Shown: positions 53,093-59,434 of the stretch, one piece after another
Layout of the letters: every line of letters begins with the position of its first letter
Numbering within the stretch: position 1 is the stretch's first letter
From: Hyphomicrobium sp.
GTDB taxonomy: Bacteria > Pseudomonadota > Alphaproteobacteria > Rhizobiales > Hyphomicrobiaceae
Direction: 5' to 3'
Assembly (NCBI RefSeq): GCF_003987855.1
Contig: NZ_RXIZ01000015.1
Coordinates: 385,522 to 444,955 of the forward strand
Length of the DNA stretch: 59,434 nt
Translations under genes and position numbers: made by a program
The notes under the pieces: model-generated
Seen by the model: the letters and a program-made list of their open reading frames with translations, nothing else
What the model was told of the DNA's origin: nothing
Databases searched by the model: none

Positions 53093-53797
53093 TCAAAGAA
53101 AAGGAGGTCGAGAAGCTTCTTTTAGAAAGACCCTATTGCGCTCGGCAAAGCTCCCGAGAGCTCCTATTGATACCGGCCGAAGAGGCAGAGGGATGCACGG
53201 GTCTTGTAAAAGGGCCCAACTCCATCGGACGAATGGAGCCCATATAAGTTCATCATGCGCACTGTTCTCTGACTTTTCGGCGGAGATTTTGCCCCCTTTT
53301 GTTGAGAATACCCAGGCAAGGCCTGATAAGCAGCGGTAGAGTTCGGGTAGCTTTTCAGTGCCTCCCGAACGACCGAATTCCTCTGCGATCGTAGTCGATG
53401 CGGTAGAGGCAGCAATGGATAGCTCGACTAGCATTTCCGGTTCGACCTGTTCCGCGCTTAGAGCGCGATAGCAGGTGTCCGGAAGCCCAGCCAACCGAAG
53501 TCGGCGAAGCACATCATCTCTGTGATTGCAGCTTGAGAAGACGGAATGGACAACTCCTGGATTGGCGGCTCTCTCGATTACACCCAGCGTCCTGCACACG
53601 TCCTTATGCGACGCCCATTCCTCCCTCGAGGTGTTACGAAGCAAATAGTCAGCGAAGATCTCTTCGATATTTGCCCGGTCGGTTTCATCGAAGGTCGGCC
53701 TGCGCGCTGCCCTCGTGGCGTCCAACCAAGTAGCTTCTTGTAGGCTCGGTCGCTCGAACTCGTACCTCGCAATAAATGATCTTGGAATTTTTGCCAC
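53093..53797 (-). CDS. unknown protein downstream of the integrase
   Basis: The 234-residue product (GTG start at 53797) is all-helical and lacks any motif I recognise; it has ATWLDATRAARRPTFDETDR, DLIWAP-type segment DELIWAPFVRWSWALLQDP and a GSFAERN-containing tail. It begins 3 bases after the integrase stop and must be cotranscribed with it. A role linked to excision, immunity or defence is possible only by association. Confidence 0.55.
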   Translation of the reverse strand: MAKIPRSFIARYEFERPSLQEATWLDATRAARRPTFDETDRANIEEIFADYLLRNTSREEWASHKDVCRTLGVIERAANPGVVHSVFSSCNHRDDVLRRLRLAGLPDTCYRALSAEQVEPEMLVELSIAASTASTTIAEEFGRSGGTEKLPELYRCLSGLAWVFSTKGGKISAEKSENSAHDELIWAPFVRWSWALLQDPCIPLPLRPVSIGALGSFAERNRVFLKEASRPPFL

Positions 53798-53800
53798 GAC

Positions 53801-55015
53801 CTAAGCTTTATCCCCGCCGCGGGGCGGGGAGGTGATCGCTAGCAACGGAGCGATCTCTGCCCCAATCGTCTCGGCTGTTGCGCGAACCGGCGAGGGCGCC
53901 AAGTGCGCGTACCGCTCTGTCGTCATGGAAGATCGGTGCCCGAGGACCCCGCCTATCAGAGGAATACTTGCTCCTGCAGAGACTGCCACGCTCGCTGCCG
54001 TGTGACGTAGATCATGCGGCCGAGCATGAGCAATTTTGGCCTCCTTCAATATGCGCTTCCAGCACTTGGCGATATTGATTAACGGGCTCGCTGCTCTCGC
54101 TCCGCAGAAAACGTAGGGGTTACCGTTGATTTGCGGAAGGGCTTGAAGAATTCGTATTACCGCGAGCGAGATCGGCACTTCTCTCCGACCCACTTTTGAA
54201 TCCTCGAGCAAAATCACTCCTCGATCGAGATCGACCTGACGCCATCTTAGAGTCCTCAACTCGTCTCGGCGCAGGGCTGTTAGCAAAAGGCATCGAAAAA
54301 ATGCGCCCTGCCAGACGGAGATGTTTTCGGTTTGCTCGCAACTCTGAATAGCCGCGCCTAGAGCAGACATTTCGGGGCGTGACAGATAGCGCCTACGAGG
54401 CTCCTCCTTATACTTCTTCAAACCACTGACCGGGTTGAGCCGGTCAGGACGATACCCGGAGCGTATTGCCCAGGAAAAAAACGCCGACAGGCAAGAGGTC
54501 GATCGATTGGCGGTCGGCGGAGTATCTCGCATCGAGTGTTGCAGCCTCTCGACATCGCTGTGTGCAGTATCACGCACCTTGAGGTGTCCAATTGCCGGAT
54601 TGATGTGAGAATTGAAGTTGCGGCGGTACTCAGTAAGCGTACGCGGCTTCAGCTTCGTCGCGCCATATAGGTCAAGGAAATCCTTGGACAGACGCGAAAT
54701 GGTCGGTGCCTCGGTTAGCTCCTGTTTATCCCGTTTTTTTACTTCGGCTGGATTGGTGCCGTCGGCGATCATGCCGACTAACTTTTTCGCAATCTTTCGC
54801 GCCTGCTCGGGGGTAAGCGCTCCGTATCGCCCGATAGTGTAGGTGACGAGTCTTGCCGCACGGCCGCCCATGCGATAGCGCAGCTGGAAGACCTTTCTCC
54901 CAGTCGGCGTGATCTTGAGCGTAAAACCTGGCAGTTCGGTATCGAATATAAAGATGGGTTTCCCAGCCGTAGCGACCGCGCCGTCCACCGCAGATTTGAC
55001 GATTTTTTTTCTCAT
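53801..55015 (-). CDS. tyrosine recombinase/integrase of the island
   Basis: The 404-residue integrase has the N-terminal arm-binding DUF4102-type domain (FIFDTELPGFTLKITPTGRK), a core-binding domain (TISRLSKDFLDLYGATKLKP) and a catalytic domain. Active residues are Arg249 (LLTALRRDELRTLRW), Lys275 (DSKVGRREVP), His334 and Arg337 (HDLRHTAASV), His360 (LGHRSS) and Tyr369 (TTERYAHL). Its start lies 150 bases from the right attachment copy and it reads inward. The frame is intact, so the element may still be mobile. Confidence 0.95.
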   Translation of the reverse strand: MRKKIVKSAVDGAVATAGKPIFIFDTELPGFTLKITPTGRKVFQLRYRMGGRAARLVTYTIGRYGALTPEQARKIAKKLVGMIADGTNPAEVKKRDKQELTEAPTISRLSKDFLDLYGATKLKPRTLTEYRRNFNSHINPAIGHLKVRDTAHSDVERLQHSMRDTPPTANRSTSCLSAFFSWAIRSGYRPDRLNPVSGLKKYKEEPRRRYLSRPEMSALGAAIQSCEQTENISVWQGAFFRCLLLTALRRDELRTLRWRQVDLDRGVILLEDSKVGRREVPISLAVIRILQALPQINGNPYVFCGARAASPLINIAKCWKRILKEAKIAHARPHDLRHTAASVAVSAGASIPLIGGVLGHRSSMTTERYAHLAPSPVRATAETIGAEIAPLLAITSPPRGGDKA

Positions 55016-55164
55016 CTAGGTCGTGAATGCCAGAGGGGAAACTAGCATTCACGATAGCGCAACTTCGCGCCCCGCGCTTCCCCCGGCAGCATCACAAATT
55101 ATTCATTCCTATTGGTCTTTTGGAGACATTCACCGGTTAGAACCGTGGAGCACCTCCCAGTACA

Positions 55165-55222
55165 CAGTCTGGGGGACTGGGGGTCGGAGGTTCAAATCCT
55201 CTCGCTCCGACCATTCTTTCAA
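55165..55222 (+). repeat. attachment site copy 2 (right end of island)
   Basis: This is a perfect 58-bp copy of 37833-37890, from CAGTCT within the anticodon stem through CCATTCTTTCAA. It is not a tRNA gene, because the 5' half is missing. It marks the right junction beside the integrase. Confidence 0.93.
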
Positions 55223-55722
55223 GCAAAACGGCGTAGCTACCACCTAGCTACCGCGTTCCTGACATTTCGATGGTCGCCGCGAAGACTTGCGAGGGTAAGA
55301 AACGTGCGCCGAAAGATCATCGAAATGCGTGGCTGCTTTTGACACCGTTCGAGTGACCGACTTGGCATCTCCTGCCGACCAATCGCCACGACGCTCTGAC
55401 GCACAACCGGCTTCACCGCTGTGTCGAAAGTCCGTTGTTCGCAGACGGCTCTGACAGTCTTCTCTCCATCGGGATGAATTGTCTCATCCACTGCAACACC
55501 GCTCGCCCTCATTGTCGGCAGGCGACATCTTCCTCGTTGACAACAAAACCGGCTGAGAGCATTCCCCTCTCCAAGCGGTACGAAGTGCCGTCCAAAACCG
55601 AAAGATTTAACGACCATGCCTAGCGACAGTAGCAGCCGATTGCCATTGCCATCGCCGGTCCTCGCGTGATCGTTTAACCGACGCTCACCTTGGCCCGCCG
55701 ATGGCGGCCACCGAGGTGAGAC
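55223..55722. other. 500-bp region without recognised gene
   Basis: Between the right attachment copy and the ABC permease I find no frame with a credible start or family likeness. Plus-strand frame 55435-55623 and the long minus-strand frame 55237-56253 look like chance openings in GC-rich DNA. The stretch may hold decayed island sequence and the promoter of the ABC operon. Confidence 0.5.
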
Positions 55723-57468
55723 ATGATCTTCCATCCTAAGCCTGACGCCCACGCCGCCGGAATGCGTCCCGGCGCGGCGGCATTCCTCCCCAATCGCTAC
55801 GACGTCTTCGCCTTCGCCATCCTTTTCGGTGTCTTCATCGCCGCTGCGCATGGCGCCCACGTCATGGAACGGCCGTTGGCGGCGCTTGATTTCACGCCGG
55901 TCTCGTTGGAACCGGTCAATCTGATTCCCTATGCGCTTCTCTCTACCCTGCGAATGTTCGCGGCCATCATCGCCTCGCTGGTGTTCACCTTCGTGGTCGC
56001 GACCCTGGCCGCCAAGAGCCGGAAGGCCGAGCTTGTCATCATTCCGGCGCTCGACATCCTGCAATCGGTGCCCGTGCTGGGCTTCCTGAGCTTCACCGTC
56101 ACAGCCTTCATGGGGCTGTTCCCCGGCAATGAGTTGGGGGCGGAGATGGCGGCAATCTTCGCCATCTTTACCAGCCAGGCCTGGAACATGACCTTCGCGT
56201 TCTACCAGGCCCTTCGCACGGTGCCGAAGGACATGCAGGAGGTAGCGCGGCATTTCCGGCTGTCCGGCTGGATGCGTTTCTGGCGCATCGAGGCGCCATT
56301 CGCCACGCCAGGCCTCGTCTGGAACACCATGATGTCCATGTCCGGCGGCTGGTTCTTCGTGGTGGCGTCGGAGGCGATCACCGTGGGCAATACCAAGGTG
56401 ACCTTGCCCGGAATCGGCTCATACCTCGCGCTCGCCATCGAAAAGCAGGACCTTGTGGCGGTGGCCTGGGCGATCGTCGCCATGGGCGTTGTCATCCTCA
56501 TTTACGACCAGTTGGTATTTCGCCCGATCGTCGCCTGGGCCGACAAGTTCCGCGTCGAGTTGACCGCCAAGGGCGAGAAGCCGACCTCGTGGGTCTACGA
56601 TGTTTTCCGCCACAGCGGGGCGCTGCGCTTTTTGGGCCGCCTCTTTTCACTGTGGTCGGATTGGTGGGCGCGGACGCTTCTCACGGCGACACGGCGCGTG
56701 CCGCCGGTCAACGGGGCAAGCGGCGCGTGGGCCGATGGGCTATGGATTGCGTGCGTGGCCGCAGGCGCGGCGTGGGGCGCTTGGACCATTGTCGCGTTCG
56801 TGCGCGAGCATCTTACTGTTTCGGACGTTGGAACGGCCTTCTGGCTAGGCAGCATCACTTTTGCGCGCGTGGCGGTCTTAATCGCGCTCGCCAGTCTGAT
56901 CTGGGTGCCGGTGGGCGTGTGGATCGGCCTGCGGCCGGCCGTGGCCGAGCGCGTGCAGCCCCTGGCGCAGTTCCTCGCCGCGTTTCCCGCCAACGTGATG
57001 TTCCCGTTCTTCGTCGTGGTGATCGCGGGGTATCACCTCGACCCCAACATCTGGCTGTCGCCGCTGATGATCCTTGGCACGCAGTGGTACATCCTGTTCA
57101 ACGTCATCGCGGGCGCAAGCGCCTTCCCCAACGACCTGCTCGAAGCGACCACCATCATGAAGGTCTCGCGCTGGCAATGGTGGCGGGATGTTATGCTGCC
57201 GGGCATCTTTCCCTATTACATCACGGGCGCGTTGACCGCTGCTGGCGGCTCATGGAACGCCTCGATCGTCGCAGAGGTGGTGAGCTGGGGGAATACCCGC
57301 ATCGAGGCCACGGGGCTCGGCGCCTACATCGCCAAGGCGACCGAAGCCGGGGACATGCCGCGCATCGTGCTCGGCATCTCGGTGATGTCGCTGTTCGTCA
57401 TCGCCTTCAACCGGCTGCTGTGGCGTCGCCTTTACACCTTCGCCGAACAACGCCTGCGCCTGGAATAG
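55723..57468 (+). CDS. fused ABC transporter permease, NitT/TauT type
   Basis: The 581-residue protein holds two permease halves in one chain. Each has the BPD-type loop near the ATPase contact: EVARHFRLSGWMRFWRIEAP in the first and EATTIMKVSRWQWWRDVMLP in the second. About six membrane helices lie in each half (for example FAILFGVFIAAAHGAHV and FARVAVLIALASLIWVPVGV). Such proteins import anions or organic sulfonates, but the substrate is unknown. ATG 55723 follows GAGG. The ATPase gene starts 9 bases later. No substrate-binding protein gene is nearby. Confidence 0.9.
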   Translation: MIFHPKPDAHAAGMRPGAAAFLPNRYDVFAFAILFGVFIAAAHGAHVMERPLAALDFTPVSLEPVNLIPYALLSTLRMFAAIIASLVFTFVVATLAAKSRKAELVIIPALDILQSVPVLGFLSFTVTAFMGLFPGNELGAEMAAIFAIFTSQAWNMTFAFYQALRTVPKDMQEVARHFRLSGWMRFWRIEAPFATPGLVWNTMMSMSGGWFFVVASEAITVGNTKVTLPGIGSYLALAIEKQDLVAVAWAIVAMGVVILIYDQLVFRPIVAWADKFRVELTAKGEKPTSWVYDVFRHSGALRFLGRLFSLWSDWWARTLLTATRRVPPVNGASGAWADGLWIACVAAGAAWGAWTIVAFVREHLTVSDVGTAFWLGSITFARVAVLIALASLIWVPVGVWIGLRPAVAERVQPLAQFLAAFPANVMFPFFVVVIAGYHLDPNIWLSPLMILGTQWYILFNVIAGASAFPNDLLEATTIMKVSRWQWWRDVMLPGIFPYYITGALTAAGGSWNASIVAEVVSWGNTRIEATGLGAYIAKATEAGDMPRIVLGISVMSLFVIAFNRLLWRRLYTFAEQRLRLE

Positions 57469-57477
57469 GAGAGTCCG

Positions 57478-58794
57478 ATGGAAACCCTCGCCAAAAAACC
57501 CACCAGCCTGTCCACGGACACGCTACTCACCGTCGACCATGTGACCCACACCTACAGCAACGATACCGAACATCCGATCCTCAAGGACGTGAACCTGGCA
57601 CTCAAGGAAAACGAGATTGTCTCTCTGCTCGGCCGTTCGGGGTCCGGTAAGTCCACGCTGCTCAGGGTCATCGCCGGACTCACGTTACCCACCGAAGGCC
57701 ATGCTGTGATCGGAGGCAAGACCGTGGACGGCCCCGCCGACGGCGTGGCGATGGTGTTCCAGAGCTTCGCGCTGCTGCCGTGGCTCACGGTGCTTGCCAA
57801 TGTCGAGCTGGGCCTCGAGGCGCAGGGCGTTCCGCCGGAAGACCGCCGCCGCCGCGCCTTGGCCGCCATCGACCTTATCGGTTTGGACGGCTTCGAGAAC
57901 GCTTACCCCAAGGAAATCTCCGGCGGCATGCGCCAGCGGGTCGGTTTCGCGCGTGCTCTCGTGACCCATCCCAAGTTGCTGCTGATGGATGAGCCGTTCT
58001 CGGCGCTGGACGTGCTCACCGCCGAGACGCTGCGCACGGACCTCCTGGATCTCTGGGTGGAAGGGCGCTTGCCGATTCGCGCCATCCTGTTGGTGACCCA
58101 CAACATCGAAGAGGCCGTGCTGATGTCCGACCGGATCCTGCTGCTGTCCTCCAACCCCGGCACCATCGCGGCGGAGTTCAAGGTGACGCTGCCGCATCCG
58201 CGCAACCGCTTCGACCCGACCTTCCGCGCGCTGGTGGACGACATCTACAAGCGGATGACCGCCCGCACCGACGCAGCGAAGCCTGGAACGTTTCCCGGAC
58301 TCGGGATTGGCATGGTCTTGCCGCGCGTTTCCTCCAATGCCCTGGCGGGCCTTGCCGAGGCGCTGATCTCGCCGCCCTACAACGGCCGCGCCGACCTGCC
58401 GGTGCTGGCCAACGGACTCAATATCGAAGCCGACCAGTTGTTGCGACTTGCGGAAATGCTTCAATTACTGCGCTTCGCCGAACTTGCCGAGGGCGACATC
58501 AAGCTCACCGACGCCGGGCGTCGCTTTGCGGGGCTCGGCGTCGATGACCGCAAGGCGCTGTTCCGCCAGCACCTCATCACGCATGTGCCGATCATCGCTC
58601 ACATCCGGCGGGTGCTGGACGAACGGCCGACTCACCGCGCCCCCGCATCGCGCTTCCAGGACGAACTGGAGGATTACATGGATGAGGATTCGGCGATGAG
58701 CACGCTCAAGGCCATTGTCTCCCTGGCGCGCTATGGGGAGGTGTTTGACTTCGACAAGGAAACCAATGCCTTCAGCTTAGATAATCCGGTCTAA
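57478..58794 (+). CDS. ABC transporter ATPase with C-terminal AAA-associated domain
   Basis: The first 265 residues are a NitT/TauT-type ATPase with Walker A LLGRSGSGKSTLLRVIAGLT, Q-loop VFQSFALLPWLTV, signature EISGGMRQRVGFARALVTHP and Walker B KLLLMDEPFSALDVLT. The last 150 residues form the AAA-associated C-terminal domain (ALISPPYNGRADLPVLANGL, then DELEDYMDEDSAMSTLKAIV), a winged-helix-like region found in a subset of these ATPases and perhaps regulatory. Nine bases separate it from the permease gene. Confidence 0.92.
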   Translation: METLAKKPTSLSTDTLLTVDHVTHTYSNDTEHPILKDVNLALKENEIVSLLGRSGSGKSTLLRVIAGLTLPTEGHAVIGGKTVDGPADGVAMVFQSFALLPWLTVLANVELGLEAQGVPPEDRRRRALAAIDLIGLDGFENAYPKEISGGMRQRVGFARALVTHPKLLLMDEPFSALDVLTAETLRTDLLDLWVEGRLPIRAILLVTHNIEEAVLMSDRILLLSSNPGTIAAEFKVTLPHPRNRFDPTFRALVDDIYKRMTARTDAAKPGTFPGLGIGMVLPRVSSNALAGLAEALISPPYNGRADLPVLANGLNIEADQLLRLAEMLQLLRFAELAEGDIKLTDAGRRFAGLGVDDRKALFRQHLITHVPIIAHIRRVLDERPTHRAPASRFQDELEDYMDEDSAMSTLKAIVSLARYGEVFDFDKETNAFSLDNPV

Positions 58795-58966
58795 ATCACC
58801 TGCGAATTCTCTAACCAACCGAAATCTTGATGTCGGTATGATGCTCGACGTCCGGCACCCGAATTTTCGGTGAGGGGAAGGGGGCTTGTATCTGTCTCTT
58901 CATGGTGATCAACCAGTGTAAACAGTCGCATCAACTACATCATGATTTTGGGTATTAAGGGTCATC

Positions 58967-59009
58967 CTGGGAGACTGGGGGTCGGAGGTTCATCCTCTCG
59001 CTCCAACCA
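58967..59009 (+). repeat. decayed attachment site copy 3
   Basis: This 43-base stretch matches the tRNA-Pro end (CTGGGGGACTGG to CCA) except for two G-to-A changes and loss of two A in the T-loop (TTCATC for TTCAAATC). It is not a functional tRNA. It suggests an older insertion at the same site, now drifting. Confidence 0.75.
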
Positions 59010-59028
59010 ATTTTTTTATGGACGGGCG

Positions 59029-59434
59029 ATGAAGTTCTTACCTCTGATTGCGGCATTTGCGGCATTTGCGGCATTTGCGGCATTTGTCGGCATGGCGCCA
59101 GCCGAAGCCTCCGTACCGATATCGAAATCCACCTCGGCGACGACGACCTATCACAAGATTGAGGTTGGCGGGGTCGGCGTTTTCTATCGTGAGGCAGGGC
59201 CGCCGAATGCACCGGTCATCGTGCTGTTGCACGGCTTTCCGACCTCATCTCGGATGTTCGAAACGCTAATCCCGCTTTTGGCGCCCTCGTACCACATCAT
59301 CGCCCCGGACTATCCGGGGTTCGGGCAGAGCGACTCGCCTCCACCATCGCAATATCAGTACAGCTTCGAGAAGATAGCCAACACGATCGATGCTTTGCTC
59401 ACTCAGCTTAAGATTGATCGCTATTCCCTGTACC
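59029..59434 (+). CDS. secreted alpha/beta hydrolase, 3' end outside window
   Basis: Visible are 135 residues from ATG 59029. A signal peptide (MKFLPLIAAFAAFAAFAAFA, cleavage near AEA) is followed by a cap-less hydrolase start: VFYREAGPPNAPVIVLLHGF with the oxyanion HGFP, then FETLIPLLAPSYHIIAPDYP and GFGQSD, typical of haloalkane-dehalogenase/epoxide-hydrolase-like proteins. The catalytic Ser and His lie beyond the window. It begins 20 bases after attachment copy 3, so it is near the boundary of the older insert. Confidence 0.85.
   Translation, partial: MKFLPLIAAFAAFAAFAAFVGMAPAEASVPISKSTSATTTYHKIEVGGVGVFYREAGPPNAPVIVLLHGFPTSSRMFETLIPLLAPSYHIIAPDYPGFGQSDSPPPSQYQYSFEKIANTIDALLTQLKIDRYSLY
59050..59085 (+). 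repeat. four tandem 9-bp repeats in a signal-peptide coding region
   Basis: GCGGCATTT occurs four times without change at 59050, 59059, 59068 and 59077, coding for Ala-Ala-Phe each time in the hydrophobic core of the signal peptide. Slippage would change the core length by three residues and keep the frame. Confidence 0.9.

Larger units (their letters stand above)
37891..55222. mobile_element. tRNA-Pro integrative island, about 17.3 kb
   Basis: The element is bounded by 58-bp direct repeats of the tRNA-Pro end. Content in order: hsdR-hsdM-hsdS, a SRAP pseudogene, a small protein and serine resolvase, a secreted protein, a replication module (unknown gene, RepA-like ATPase, Toprim protein, AlpA-like protein), a resolvase fragment, membrane and unknown genes, a ligase domain, DUF4160-DUF2442, two unknown genes and the integrase at the far end. 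No phage structural or conjugation genes are seen. This suggests a satellite-like or mobilisable island with defence cargo. Confidence 0.85.

Noticed and set aside
55165-55222. A functional tRNA-Pro at the right island end
   Set aside because: The 5' half (acceptor and D-arm) is not present upstream; only the 58-bp repeat is shared.
55237-56253. Minus-strand frame of 338 codons before and across the ABC permease
   Set aside because: Arg/Gly/Asp-rich shadow composition; most of it is opposite the clear permease gene.
58967-59009. A second tRNA-Pro gene
   Set aside because: Only the 3' half is similar, the T-loop has lost two bases and no 5' half precedes it. It is better read as a decayed attachment copy.

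Overview
The window looks like chromosome from an alphaproteobacterium of the order Hyphomicrobiales, possibly Hyphomicrobiaceae. The evidence is gene order and family type rather than any database match: scpA-scpB-tatABC-serS-surE, nlpD-like/DUF815/yajC-secD-secF, a CBP3-like chaperone-DUF177-plsX-fabH-ihfA-merR run, TrmFO, and a potassium-independent H+-pyrophosphatase. GTG and TTG starts are frequent and GC is high.

Positions 1-37,800 are core genome. 1-9,500 holds cell-wall and division functions (SPOR protein, NagZ, ScpAB), the complete Tat translocase, seryl-tRNA synthetase, SurE and an NlpD-like lipoprotein whose M23 domain has lost its zinc ligands. 9,577-14,975 holds a DUF815 ATPase, YajC-SecD-SecF, and two genes related to mitochondrial complex I assembly factors (Mth938/NDUFAF3 type and squalene-synthase-like/NDUFAF6 type). 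14,996-29,531 holds a large SGNH hydrolase, TrmFO, an Nramp manganese transporter with a Fur/Mur-like palindrome, DUF2157-GDYXXLXY, RidA, small secreted proteins, HppA, BamE and a cytochrome bc1 chaperone. 29,778-33,617 is lipid synthesis and regulation (PlsX, FabH, IHF alpha, MerR, a phosphopantetheinyl transferase). 33,674-37,646 holds a secreted protein of unknown function, an APC permease and a probable Tat-exported alpha/beta hydrolase.

A tRNA-Pro(GGG) gene at 37,804-37,881 marks the start of an integrated island. A perfect 58-bp copy of its 3' half and flank recurs at 55,165-55,222, beside a tyrosine integrase that reads inward. Between the copies lie a type I restriction-modification operon (hsdR-hsdM-hsdS), a SRAP/YedK pseudogene, a serine resolvase and a fragment of another, a replication module (Toprim primase-like protein, RepA-like ATPase, AlpA-like DNA-binding protein, and a striking 9-bp-period inverted repeat array at 46,405-46,469), a DUF4160-DUF2442 pair, a stand-alone DNA-ligase adenylation domain and several unrecognised genes. 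No capsid, tail or conjugation gene is visible, so the element resembles a satellite-like or mobilisable integrative island carrying defence cargo.

A third, decayed copy of the tRNA end at 58,967-59,009 suggests an older integration. The segment between copies two and three carries a fused-permease NitT/TauT-type ABC transporter with an ATPase bearing a C-terminal AAA-associated domain, but no substrate-binding protein. The window ends inside a secreted alpha/beta hydrolase gene whose signal peptide contains four exact 9-bp repeats.
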